Below are positions 31,020 through 43,315 of a stretch of DNA of 64,000 bases, piece by piece (the first letter of the stretch is position 1; each line of letters opens with the position of its first letter). The notes under the pieces are model-generated. The model saw only the letters and a list, made by a program, of their open reading frames with translations. It made no database searches and was not told where the DNA came from. The stretch is taken from the NCBI RefSeq assembly GCF_050003625.1, contig NC_134400.1:49790066-49854065 (forward strand). The letters run 5' to 3'. Position numbers and translations under genes: made by a program. Origin of the DNA: Haematobia irritans. Its lineage: Eukaryota > Arthropoda > Insecta > Diptera > Muscidae.

Positions 31020-33249
31020 TTAAATTAGGATATTTTTTAGGGCCATTAAGCTTTAAATGCAGGCTCTATAAATTTATGATACAGATACTTCATTCTGGTC
31101 GAAACGTATGGAAGGGACCGGACACTTTAACACGGGTTTGTCGTTGACGGGAGGTAAATTTACACTGCAGGACACGGCTCATTCCAAAGTACATGACCTG
31201 GGAGAAGAAAAACAGCTGACTTTTGGCGATGCCTTCTCCAGTTATATTGATTCAGTCATTTATGCATTTAGTGATAGCAACCCAAAACCATATCAAAATA
31301 AATGGATTTCATGAAAACTCGTATAATTTTCTTTGTAGCTGAAGAAAAATGACTCGATTGATATGTCACCTTCTGCATGCTGTGTGTTACCTATCTAACA
31401 TAAAATTACCGTGCTGAGTCATTCAAATTTCAAACATCCCATATTAAGAAAAATGAACTCTAGGCGTATTTAACACAGCGGGTAATTTTGGTTGCTGATC
31501 TTCACAGTTTTAATTCATAAACAAGAAAAAAAAACTAAAGAATTTTCGTCAGGGTATGTTTCCAAAAGTAATTACAAAGTTTGCTTTGTAAATTCCACAT
31601 TTAGTTCAAATTATGGGGACTGCATTTGAGTTGTCTCAACTACAGGGGGTCCTTTGAAGTGCAAAGAAATATGACATGAACGTTTGATCCTCGTTAGAGT
31701 ATTTTGATGGTATTCTCTTTGTAATGTATGGGAAAATTGGTCTGTTCTCCGAAAAACCCTTTTTGTACTTCCAGTCAACTTCTTACTCATTTTTATGCCA
31801 CTACTGTAACGCCCGTAAACAACAGCCTGAAAACCATCTTTTGGTATAGCGATCGTCAAAGAATTAAATTCTGAACCAAGTTAATGATGTTAACAGTGTA
31901 AAATATTGTCATGAGACCAAAAATTTCATGTCCTTAAAATATGAATATGAATTTTTCTTAGCATAAAAGACGCATTTTTCTGATATAAAGTTTAATTCTT
32001 CGATAAACTTTTCAAAGAAATCGTTTTGATTCGACTTAAAACTGGATGTATTTATATCAAAGAAAATTTGACATAAAGCCTTTAAGTAAAAATACTTAGC
32101 TTTATTAAATGTCCATATGAAAACTATTTTTCTCTGTGTATAGAGTAAATATAATTAATATGCATCTTCTTCTTTTTTCATCCAAATGTCCATCTATGTT
32201 GTATTTTTACGTGACTCTAAGGACAATTGATGGTAACTAAACATTGACATTATGATTTTTATTTCCTGCCCATCACCTGCATGCGCAGCATTAAAGGCAA
32301 GAGCCGCTTAGTTCTTCCTTTACAAATTGCCCGTTAAGGAATGATATGTAAATAGAAATTTGAATTTTTTTCATGTTCGCCGTGACAAAAAAAAGTTTCA
32401 AATTTGAATTCAGTTACACGAAATCAACGACATTGACCATCCAATGCCATCAACAGCACTGGCAGCAACTAAGCTCAAACAATGAACTCAATTTAATTTA
32501 ATCTATACCCGCTTTCCTGCCTCAAATGGTTTACTTTTCTTTCGCTTAATTTTATCCGGAATAACACTCCATCTACCACCAATTCCGGCAAGACATGGCA
32601 AATACCATTGTCATTGTCATCTTCATCTAAAGACCAAACTTAACGCAGTACTCCGAATCACTTAAGATAAAAAACCTAATGTTACTGCCACCAAAGAAAA
32701 AAGCGACCAGAGCAAAAAGAAAGTAAGCCCAAAAATTTACCATTCCTCCCCAAACCTAAACTTCGGCATGAAAAAGGCAACGTACAACATTGGAAAACAA
32801 GAACGAATAAACGCGTCCAAATATTTCCCCTTAGACCCATTCCCACAGACAAATTGGGATATAGTCTGATAGAAACTGAAAGAATAAAAGGAAACAACGT
32901 CCAAAGGTTATGTTCTCTAGATACCGTATTTTTCTACATTTTCTGTTGGGGATCACCACATGCTCTTCAAGAAAAGTTCCCTGATTTTCAGGGATGTTGT
33001 CTTTGGACCAAAACCGTTCATTTGTTTTTCCATATTTGATCGGTGTCCCTTTTATAAAGCAATAGAGTACAATCAAAACTTCTCCGATAAACAGGGAACA
33101 GGGAACATGGAGAAGGTAAATACTCGACGTCTAGTCGAGGGGTACCCCTCCTGATTTTTTATACCGTCCACCATGGGGGTATATTAACTTTGTCATTCCC
33201 TTAGATCCTGTCTAAACATATGGTTTAGACTTATATATTTTTACAATAT
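31020..33249. other. Mostly unassigned, no gene recognised
   Basis: An open frame at 31108-31314 (68 codons) has an ATG and mixed composition but no match I know. A deleted MITE family D relative spans about 31893-32146. A 5' tip of family A (TTTTTATACCGTCCACCATG) is at about 33155-33200. The rest, including 32150-33150, looks unique. Confidence 0.5.
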
Positions 33250-34561
33250 TTTATTATATCCTCCACCATAGGATGGGGGTATATTAACTTTGTCATTCCG
33301 TTTGTAACACATCGAAATATTGCTCTAAGACCCCATAAAGTATATATATTCTGGGTCGTGGTGAAATTCTGAGTCGATCTGAGCATGTCCGTCCGTCCGT
33401 CTGTTGAAATCACGCTAACTTCCGAACGAAACAAGCTATCGACTTGAAACTTGGCACAAGTAGTTGTTATTGATGTAGGCCGGATGGTATTGCAAATGGG
33501 CCATATCGGTCCACTTTTACGTATAGCCCCCATATAAACGGACCCCCAAATTTGGCTTGCGATTGCTCTAAGAGAAGCAAATTTCATCCGATCAGGTACA
33601 TGGTGTTAGTATATGGTCTCTAACAACCATGCAAAAATTGGTCCATATCAGTCCACTTTTACGTATAGCCCCCATATAAAGGGACCCCCAAATTTGGCTT
33701 GCGATTGCTCTAAGAGAAGCAAATTTCATCCGATCAGGTACATGGTGTTAGTATATGGTCTCTAACAACCATGCAAAAATTGGTCCACATCGGTCCATAT
33801 TTATATATAGCCCCCATATAAACCGATCCCCAGATTTGGCTTGCGAAGCCTCAAAGAGAAGCAAATTTCATCCGATACGGCTGAAATTTGGTACGTGGTG
33901 TTAGCATATGGTCTCTAACAACCATGCAAAAATTGGTCCATATCGGTCCATAATTATATATAGCCCCCATATAAACCGATCCCCAGATTTGAACTCCGGA
34001 GCCTCTTAGAGGAGCAAAATTCATCCGATCCGGTGGAAATTTGCAACGTGGTGTTAATATATGGCCGCTGATAACCATGCCAAAATTGGTCCATATAGCC
34101 GATCCCCAATCACACAAAAATGTTCCATATCGGTTCATAATTATGCTTGCCACTCGAGCAAAAATAATCTAGCAAAATTTTATTTCTATAGAAAATTTTG
34201 TCTATAGAAAATTTTGTAAAAATCGTATTTCTATAAAAAATTTTGTCAAAATTTTACTTCTATAAAAAATGTTGTCAAAATTTTATTTTGTCAAAATTTT
34301 ATTTCTATAGAAAATTTTGTCAAACTTAATTATATACGTATTTAATCGGCCATTTTAAGTTTAATATATACCACGTATGGACTACGTGGTATATATTACG
34401 GTATTAGGAAGTTTCAAGATACCTTGTCATCGGCAAGTGTTACCGCAACCCAAGTAATTCGATTGTGGATGACAGTCTTCAGTAGAAGTTTCTACGCAAT
34501 TCATGGTGGAGGGTACATAAGCTTCGGCCTGGCCGAACTTACGGCCGTATATACTTGTTTT
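33250..34561 (+). mobile_element. Helentron-like family A, complete, with a 3' palindrome
   Basis: The 5' end reads TATATCCTCCACCATAGGAT. A short GTCC tract lies near 33387, three to four monomers follow, the 29-bp array is at about 34160-34315, and the terminal TTCGGCC-T-GGCCGAA hairpin and ACTTGTT close it near 34560. A variant-specific perfect palindrome, 13-bp arms around TGGAC, lies at 34365-34395. The same variant, reversed, is at 43.4 kb. Confidence 0.8.
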
Positions 34562-34925
34562 TATTACGTTAGAATTCATACAATGAATTATCTCTAGTTT
34601 TAAAACTACTGTGCGTTATTGTGAATTGCCATTAATTACTGAAATATTTCTTGACAAGTCAAAGAAGGAAATTTTGTCACTTACATATCTTCATTACAAC
34701 GGTGAGCACACATTACCCAAATACATTTGAATTCAAAATCTTAACACTCCCTCTTTTATTTTCTCTACTTCTTGCCCATGATATCTCTTTCGAGAGTCTG
34801 ACTCAGTGCATCAATCTGAATTCTTCTTTTGTCATTGAAGCCCCCATTTGACTCTGAAGTTTACACAAGCGACCTGCTCCAAGCATACAGTCCACTTGTG
34901 TTGCCCGACTCTCACTCTGACATAT
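34562..34925. other. No gene or element recognised
   Basis: AT-rich sequence with short open frames only. Nothing ties it to the repeats on either side. Confidence 0.5.
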
Positions 34926-35975
34926 GATAACAGACCCCATAAAGTATATATATTTTGGTCGTGGTATATATATTCTGAGTCGATCTAGCGATGTCTGTCC
35001 GTCTGAAACTTGGCACAAGTCGTGGTTATTAATGTAAGTCGGACGGTATTGCAAATGGGCCATAACGGACCACTTTTAGGTATAGCCACCATATAAACCT
35101 ATCTCCAGATTTGGCTTGTGGAGGCTCTTGGAACAGCAAATTTCATCAGATCTGATTGAATTTTGGTATGCAGTGTTATTATATCGTTCCTGGCAACCAT
35201 GCAAAAATTGGTCTGTATCGGTTTATATAATTAGTTAATAATCACGCTACAGCTTTCAATAATGGCGCTATCATCGTCAGACCAAGTTCGAATATAGGCT
35301 ATATCTGTACCGTTTTTTTATATAGGCGCCATATTAGCCGATCCCCCGATTTGTGATGTTGAGTACCTAGACACTGCAATTGTTATCCGATTTAGTCTAC
35401 ATACAAAACGTAGAGCTATTTTAGGTCCCCAAAAACATATGACGAATATGGTATGTATCGGGCCATGTTTTGGTCTAGTCCCCACATAGACCTATCTTCC
35501 GATTTTTGGGCGTCTAGACAACTCCAGTTTTATCCGATTTGGCTGAAATTCAAAACATAAATTTATTTTAGGTTCACAAAGGGGTGTGCCGAAAACAAAA
35601 ATATCGGGAGGTACTGTACACCCACAAATGGGGGTGCTGAATACGGTGTGCCTCGACCCATGTTTTGGTATAGCTTTCATACAGACCGATTTCCGGATTT
35701 GATTTCTTGGACTTCTAGACGCAGGAAGTTTTATTCGATTTGCCTGTAATTCAAAATTAGATATACTGTAAATCCACAAAAATATTTTTGTGTGTGTGTA
35801 GGCACCAAAATTTTATCCAATTTGTCTGAAATTTAAAATCTCCAAATTTGACTTCTTGGGTATCGAGACACCCAAATTTTTAAGAGATTTGTCTGAATAT
35901 GGAAATATGTAGGGACTTTAAGTGCACAAACACCAGTATCGAATTTGGTTTACATAGGTCCATATTTTGGTTAGT
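34926..35975 (+). mobile_element. Family A fragment running into family C fragment
   Basis: GACCCCATAAAGTATATATA and CGATCTAGCGATGTCTGTCC are the family A leader, with a collapsed GTCC tract. From about 35290 the monomers are of family C type (GACCGATTTCCGGATTTG, TAGACGCAGGAAG). Neither terminus is present, and the mariner remnant begins at about 35980. Confidence 0.6.
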
Positions 35976-35979
35976 CTCC

Positions 35980-37008
35980 CGTGTAAGTCAATTAGTTTGT
36001 GAGATAGAGCGTCTTTTGTGAAGCAACTTTTGTTATTGTGAAAAAAATGGAAAAAAACGGAATTTCGTGTTTTGATAAAATACTGTATTCTGAAGGGCAA
36101 AAATATGGTGGAAGCAAAAACTTGGCTTGATAATGAGTTTCCGGACACTGCCCCAGGGAAATCAACAATAATTGATTGGTATGCAAAATTCAAGCGTGGT
36201 GAAATGAGCACGGAGGACGGTGAACGCAGTGGACCCCCGAAAGAGGTGGTTACCGACGAAAACATCAAAAAAATCCACAAAATAATTTTGAATGACCGTA
36301 AAATGAAGTTGATCGAGATAGCAGAGGCCTTAAAGATATCAAAGGAACGTGTTGGTCATATCATTCATCAATATTTGGATATGCGGAAGCTCTGTGTAAA
36401 ATGGGTGCCGCGCGAGCTCACATTTGACCAAAAACAACAACGTGTTGACGATTCTGCGCGGTGTTTGCAGCTGTTAACTCGTAATACACCCGATATGTGA
36501 CAATGGATGAAACATGGCTCCATCACTACACTCCTGAGTTCAATCGACAGTCGGGGTGGTGTGGACAGCGACCGGTGAACCGTCTCCGAAGCGTGGAAAG
36601 ACTCAAAAGTCCGCTGGCAAAGTAATGGCCTCTGTTTTTTGGGATGCGCATGGAATAATTTCTATCGATTATCTTGAGAAGGGAAAAACCATCAACAGTG
36701 ACTATTATATGGCGTTATTGGAGCGTTTGAAGGTCGAAATCGCGACAAAACGGCCCCATATGAAGAAGAAAAAATTGTTGTTCCACCAAGACAACGATCG
36801 TGCCACAAGTCATTGAGAACGATTGCAGAAATTCATGAATTGGGCTTCGAATTGCTTCCCCACCCACCGTATTCTCCAGATCTGGCTGCCAGCGACTTTT
36901 TCTTGTTCTCATACCTCAAAAGGATACTCGCAGGGAAAAAATTTGGCTGCAATGAAGAGGTGATCGCCGAAACTGAGGCCTATTTTGAGGCAAAACCGAA
37001 GGAGTTAC
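35980..37008 (+). pseudogene. Broken irritans-subfamily mariner transposase
   Basis: The protein is a DD34D cut-and-paste transposase, close in my judgement to the Haematobia irritans (Himar1) lineage. The ATG is at 36047. A one-base insertion at codon 4 shifts the frame. Frame pieces then run 36063-36500 (paired helix-turn-helix DNA-binding part), 36556-36816 and 36813-37007. Around 36495 a short deletion removes bases before TMDETW, another shift lies near 36555, and a one-base loss lies near HQDN. The catalytic Asp codons (in MDETW, HQDN and YSPDLA) are all still present. The last 25-30 codons and both terminal inverted repeats are missing, so it is dead and immobile. Confidence 0.9.
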
Positions 37009-37061
37009 ATACAAATGCACAAACTTTTTCTACCCTGTACCACAGTAGTGGTGAAGGGTTT
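37009..37061 (-). mobile_element. Family B Helentron 5' tip fused to the mariner remnant
   Basis: TTACATACAAATGCACAAAC and TACCCTGTACCACAGTAGTG are the reverse complement of the first 50 or so bases of family B. The transposase reading frame runs straight into it. Confidence 0.8.
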
Positions 37062-38627
37062 AAAAATCTGGTGATTAATTTATTAAAATTGTGTAATTCA
37101 TTTGTATACAACTTTTTTGTCTCATTTTCAGTTCACGTCAAAAAAGGAAACAAAAACTAATTAAAGTAAGGAAAATTTTAACAAAATATAACTAAAATCA
37201 TGTAATTTTCATAAACTAAGAGAAAGTTAAATAGGCTAATAAAAATGTTCGGTCACCTTAACCTTTATACACCCTCAGAGGGTATATAAAAATCATCAGT
37301 TAGATGGTCAACTGATAGCGTGAGAATTCGAACAAAGTTTATCGAGGAATTCAATACTTCAAAAATTTTTTAAGTAAATTATTGCCGTTCGTTAGTTAGT
37401 AAACGTTCTTCTTTAAATTTGATACGATTTTTGTTTACTTTTATGATATCCCTCATACGTGTGCGATTTTTTTTGTTAATTTGAATAATTCAGGCTTTCA
37501 ATGCAACTTCGTGGTTCACAAATCCTTTAAAAGAACCAAATAAATTAAGAGTTATACATATATAGGTTTTATCCATTGATTTTTAATGAATACTTTTTAA
37601 ATCTCTTCTCGTGGAAACCACAAATGTGTATGAAATATAAAAATGCTTCATATTTACACTGCGAGGGGATTAAGTCCTTCATACAAGCGAGTATACAAGT
37701 ACTGGGGTTTCTCTTAACGATTTTATTTTCATAGCACTACGTACTCACCCCAGGTGAAAGTTTTTTTTTATTCCATATAAGTGACACAGACGTATTTATA
37801 TGAAAGCAAAAATCATATACAAATTGTACCATATAAATAAGAGGAAAGAAAATCCTGTTGAATACCTCGCGATAAGAGGCTTTTCGTATTATCTTCACAA
37901 AAGATAAAATATAATAAAAATATACTCGTACATTTCATATGAACTAGTGATGTTGGTTTTTTATTTTAATTCAAATATTTATTGTGATGTTGCGTAGGGT
38001 ATTGAAACTTGCAAGAGAAATCTACAAAGGTTGCGATTCATTTGTGGTTGAACAGAAAAAGGGGACCATAAACAGCATTCACACTTTTAGCCATCTGGCT
38101 TGCAAAATATAGTGTACCCATCTTTAAAATTGTTAATAGACCTACCACCAAGCTGACAGAAACAAATTTTTATTATGAAATAGCATCTTTTTAACTCCAT
38201 TTAGTGGAACTCAATCTGATTTATATCACTGCGTTGGCGAACTCCAGCAAATAGAAAAACCAAAATTGATTCAAATTCTAGTGACTGTTTTTCTCATGAA
38301 TAGAGATTCGTACAACGTTTAAATGAAGTCTCAGGCCAAAAATTTAAAAATACTTATTTTTGAAAATCAATGTTTTCTCAGGCAAGTAAAAGACATCGAT
38401 TAATGTCAAAAAAAAATCTTTAGACCAAAAATGCAAAATCCCAAAAATAAGTTTGAAGCTATTTTATCTGAAATCCTAAGATTCAATATCTGAGTTAACT
38501 TAAATATTATTTCTTAAAATCAAAAGTGGTTTTCTTTACTTTTTGTAAAAATTACCTCACTTCAAAAATTTTATCGGAGGGACGAAGATTTCAAAGATTC
38601 ATGTTCTATATTTAAAGAAAAATAAAA
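37062..38627. other. No gene recognised
   Basis: A weak MITE family F relative lies at about 37140-37260 (ACTAAAATCATGTAATTTTC). The remainder to 38627 appears unique and AT-rich, with no long open frame. Confidence 0.5.
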
Positions 38628-40348
38628 AACAAGTATATACGCCGTAAGTTCGGACAGGACGAATCTTATGTACCCTCCACCATGGATTACGTAGAAACTT
38701 CTACGAAAGACTGTCATCCACAATCGAATTAATTGGGTTGTGGTATCTTAAAATTTCTTAACATCGTTGTCTAAATTGTGAGTTAGTACATAATGTGGTA
38801 TACCCATTTGTTTTTCGAAAGCCAAATTTTTTGTTATTCTTCGACGAGGCTAAGATTTTACCACATTCATTTTACTAGTGTTAGCCATCCACGAAACTAT
38901 GAGCGAAAAATTAGAAACCCATAAATTCGGATATATTTGCGAATTTATTAAAAAACACATTAAGCACGGATTCATAAAATGTGCAGGTAATGTGGTACAC
39001 CATAATGTAGATTTTTTTGTAAAAAAAAAAATAAATGCAATATGTGTATCGCAATTGCATACATTTTATGCTTATTTAGTACTCGTCAGTTATTTACATC
39101 CGAAAATTAATAAATTTAAAATATATCTTCACACAAAACGAAATGATTAAGAACCACAAAAAAAAAAAACCTTCGAGCACGGGTAAATGTGAATTCTTTC
39201 AACTGGCACAAAGAAAGAGTTGCAAAAATCAAATTGATCTTTGATAGCTTCATTTTCTGACAGCCACAATCTATTCAGCTTGGTTTAGTTCTTCGCATGT
39301 TGTTAGATAGAGAAAAAGCTACTATACCACATTACCATCCTATACCACATTTGCTGCACTTACCCTATTAGACAAGAAAGCTATGTATAGGTAAGTCTAC
39401 AAGTAATTACGAATCGATATGGACTTTTGCACGATACGTAGAGAGCCAAAATTGAAATATGGGGGTCGCTTATGTGGGGGCTATATGTAATTATTGATAT
39501 GGATCAATTTTTGTGTGATTGGGGATTGATTTATCTGAGGGCTATATATACGGCCATATACTAGCTCAATGTTACAAATTTCAACTGACTCGGATGAAAT
39601 TTGCTCCTACAAGAGGCTCGAAAACCAAATCTCGGGATCGGTTTATATGGGGGCTATATATGATTATGGACTGATATGGACCACTTTTGGCATGGTTGTT
39701 AAATATCATATACTACCACCACATACAAAATTTCAACCAGATCGGATGAATTTTTATTCTCCAAAAGGCACCGGAGGTCAAATCTGGGGATCGGTTTATG
39801 GGTGCTATATATATTTATGGACTGATATGAACCAATTCCTGCATGGTTGTTGGATACCGTATACTAACATCACGTACCAAATTTCAACCCAACCGGGTGA
39901 ATTTTGCTCTTCCAAGGGGCTCCGGAGGTCAAATCTGGGGGTCGGTTTATATGGGGGCTACATATAATTATGGACCGATTTCGACCAATTTTTGCATGGG
40001 TGTTTGAGGCCATATATTAACACCACGTACCAAATTTCAACTTAATCAGATGAATTTTGGTCTGCCAAGAGGCTCCGGAGGTCAAATCTGGTGATCGGTT
40101 TATATGGGGGCTATATATAATTATGGACCAATTTATGCATGGTCATTAGAGACCATATACCAACACCATGTACCAAATTTTAGCCGGATCGGATGAAATT
40201 TGCTTCTCTTAGAGGCTCCGCAAGCCAAATCGGGGAATCGGTTTATATGGGGGCTACATATAATTATGAGCCGATGTGGACCAATTTTTGCACGGTTGTT
40301 AGAAATCATATGCTGACGCCATGTGCCAAAATTTCAGCCGGATCGGAT
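38628..40348 (-). mobile_element. Helentron-like family A, reversed, 5' end lost, with an insertion
   Basis: The minus-strand 3' end (ACAAGTATATACGCCGTAAG) starts at 38628. At about 38800-39365 an unrelated stretch of roughly 550 bp is inserted, since the copy at 54.5-54.75 kb runs through the same point without it. The inserted DNA carries several GTGGTATA/TATACCAC motifs near its ends. The 153-bp array then runs 39400-40345 and is cut by a MITE F piece. Confidence 0.7.
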
Positions 40349-40625
40349 GAACTAAAAAACGGGGAAAAATTATACACAAATGTTTATGCTCCATTTACTA
40401 AATTCCTACTTCTCCCAAAATAGTTCATTATTTCGTTATATTTGTAAATTTTACTACAAATGGTCCCATTTGTAGTACAAAAGACATTCTTGCATTTTTG
40501 AACTCCAATTTTCTGTTCAAAAAATATTATTTTTGTGATATCGACGTGATGTCATCATTTGCAATACAGTTTAGTTAAAATTTTCTAAAATTAACAAACA
40601 TTTTTCTTCCTGGTGGGTTTACTGT
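40349..40625 (-). mobile_element. MITE family F fragment, reversed
   Basis: AACTAAAAAACGGGGAAAAA through CTTCCTGGTGGGTTTACTG matches the complement of the element at 10617-11132, including its CCCACCAGGAAG block. The end beyond ACTGTTTTG is degenerate. Confidence 0.65.
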
Positions 40626-42015
40626 TTTGCAATGTATTAATTGTTTTCTTTTCAAATTTTTCCTATAAATTATGAGTAATTATTTGTCATTTTACAACTC
40701 CAATCATTTTAAGAGACTGACAAACTTTAATTATGATTTGGAGATTTTCTCACCTCAATTGAAAAGTATTTGTGCCCTTGCAAAACCCTATTTCAATTAT
40801 CTAATGGATCTTAACAGTGAATGCTAACAAATTGCCTCCTAGGTTCAATAATAATTTCTGATGTAATCGCTTACTTTGCACATATTCCTACATAAATAAA
40901 TCGGTAGGAAACGAAGCTCACAAAAATAATAAAGTGTCGTTAAGGATGTTACCAATGAATTCAATTAAATTCGACCCACGCGGTAGGCTGTAGTATAAGC
41001 TTATGCCTATGAAAAGGACAATCAAATATTTTGTAATGTAAAATGGATTCACATAATTCTTTTTCCACAATATGTAATTATCTTATGGTGATGGTCCTTA
41101 AATTTGAAAAGTTTTCTCTTTATTCACATGAAGTTAACAACCAACCAAGACAAGACATGGAGCTAAGGACCTTTGAACTTGTCTTTGTAGGCCTTTGAAT
41201 CCAATCAAATTTTATGTGTCCCATCTTAAAACGGATATTCTACAATGTTTATGTGAGTGTGTATGTATGTGCGTGTGTGTGTTGGATAAATCGGTTTTTG
41301 AATCTCAATTATTTAAATTGTCAATCAATAGATGTCGTGTTTATGCTGCTGTCTTTATTTTCTTTTTAGCAGAGTTATCTTCTTGTCGAGTTTTGTTTTT
41401 TTGCTAAAGTCTCTCTTTTCGAACTTTTGCCTTTACCACACATAATCACCCATTCACCACCAACACCACCAACAACTCAGGCGTACACACTCACACTCAA
41501 CTGAATGAAATTTGTTTGTCAATTACATTTAAAATTAATCGATTTTGCTGCTTTCCTTACTGTTGGCTCAACAAATTCTATAACAAACAAATTTTAACCA
41601 CTTTTTATTTGAATTTCAATCACCAAAAACCATTGCCACTATTGTCGAGGCACTGTGGTTAAAAAGGCTATCACTTTGGAAAATTTTACCCATAAAAAAG
41701 TTCACACTTTTCATACAAACAATAAAAATTTCGTTGTATTTCGTGACTCATTTGATATGTATACATATAAAATTCGGCTCAACCGATGTCCATGAAATTT
41801 TGAAAGGACGTAGTGGGTGAGGAGGTCCTTACCCTTACCGACTTGTTTCAAACTTTCAGTGAAGGTTTCGAGTGGCGTTTAGACAAATATCAGCTAATTT
41901 ATTTTTCGATATAGTTGCGGAAGGGGCATTCCATTAGTCTGAATTTCTTTTAAGTACTGTGGAACTATTTAACTGCCCTGATGTACTTGAAATTAACAGA
42001 AATTAATATCAGGTA
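40626..42015. other. No gene or element recognised
   Basis: Apparently unique AT-rich sequence with a small GTGTGTGT tract near 41270 and a CAC/CAA-rich piece at 41450-41480. Open frames are under 75 codons and unconvincing. A host regulatory or intronic region is possible. Confidence 0.5.
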
Positions 42016-42659
42016 CACTGAAAAAAATATTGTAGTGAGGGCAAAGATTTCATGTCTTTAAAATACGAATGTGAATTTTGCTTAGCATAGAAGACGCATT
42101 TCTCTAATATAAAGTTTTGTTCTTCGATAAAATTTTCAATTAAGTCGTTTTGTCCTTATAATTAAGTGATTTGACTTACAAATGGGTACCTTAAGATAAA
42201 AGAAAATTTTGTTTGAAAAAGGTCAACTTGACTTTAATAATTCAGAAAAATTCTTTGAAATTAATGAAATCGTCTTTAAATTTGTTGTCTTTTTGCATTT
42301 TGACTACAAAGCAAAAAAGTGTTCAAAAATAGGACATGTTTGTCAACACTTTATTTTAAAGACGTTTTTGACTTGATATATAGCATAATTTCTACTCAAA
42401 GGCAAGTCCGAATTTGGAATTTTGTGCTGTCTTTAACACATTTTAAAGAACTTTGCCAGCACATGAAGAAAAAGTTTGAAAAAACGAATAAACTAAAATC
42501 TGCTTCCTAGAGACAAGTACACAAAACCCAAATTTAAAAGACAATTGTGTTTTAAAAGTATCCTTACTTGAATTTTCCCCTTCTTTGGCTCGGAATCAAT
42601 TCTAAAATCATTAGAGTAAAGACAAAATCTTTGGAACCGGGCATGTTTTTTTTTCAGTG
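42016..42659. mobile_element. MITE family D, 644 bp, TA target duplication
   Basis: The left tip CACTGAAAAAAATATTGTAG and the right tip TTTTTTTTTCAGTG are inverted repeats flanked by TA (42014-42015, 42660-42661). The body is colinear with 6518-7168, including GCTTAGCATAGAAGACGC and GGAACCGGGCATG. Confidence 0.85.
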
Positions 42660-42661
42660 TA

Positions 42662-43315
42662 CTAATTTCATAGCTTTTGTCGAGTGGGCCTGCCTCTTGT
42701 CCTACTTTTCAAAAATTGGGCTTAAGTTCTCCGATTTCTTAGATATTTTTAGGGAAGGTTATGGGTCGCCACAAGTCAAAAATCTGCAGCTTTTTTCGAT
42801 ATTTCGAGGTTCCTCTTTGACCGACTTTTTAAAGTATATTTAAAAACTAAACTTCTTCGATTTGTTTGATATTTACAAAGGACGCCAGGTACGCCACGTA
42901 CCTTATAGTCGGAACCTGATAAACACATAGTGTATTTGGCCATATCACGCACAAAAAAAACATGTTTGGATATGGTTGCCGCTTCAATTTAATGCTTATC
43001 TAATTGTCGCGAAAACCATGTATTTAGCTTTTGTAAAAATAATTTTTGAGCAGAGAAAAATGTATGCTGGCAATAAGCATTTAAATGGTTCTGAAACATT
43101 TTTTATAATTTAAATGATAGAATTTGAGACCATTACATGGTCAGGAAAATCATGTACCAGACAATTCAATTTGTCGACTTTTTTTTTTCAGGGAAAAAGG
43201 TATTTTTATAGGTTAGGTATAGACATGTCTAGAACCATTACATGGCCGTAATGACCATGTACATTTTTTGTGACCATTTAATTTTTTAACTTTTTTGCTG
43301 CGAAAAGAATTTTAT
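42662..43315. other. No gene recognised
   Basis: Unassigned sequence between a MITE and the reversed family A copy. ACCATTACATGG motifs recur at about 43131, 43238 and nearby, with no clear element ends. Confidence 0.45.
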
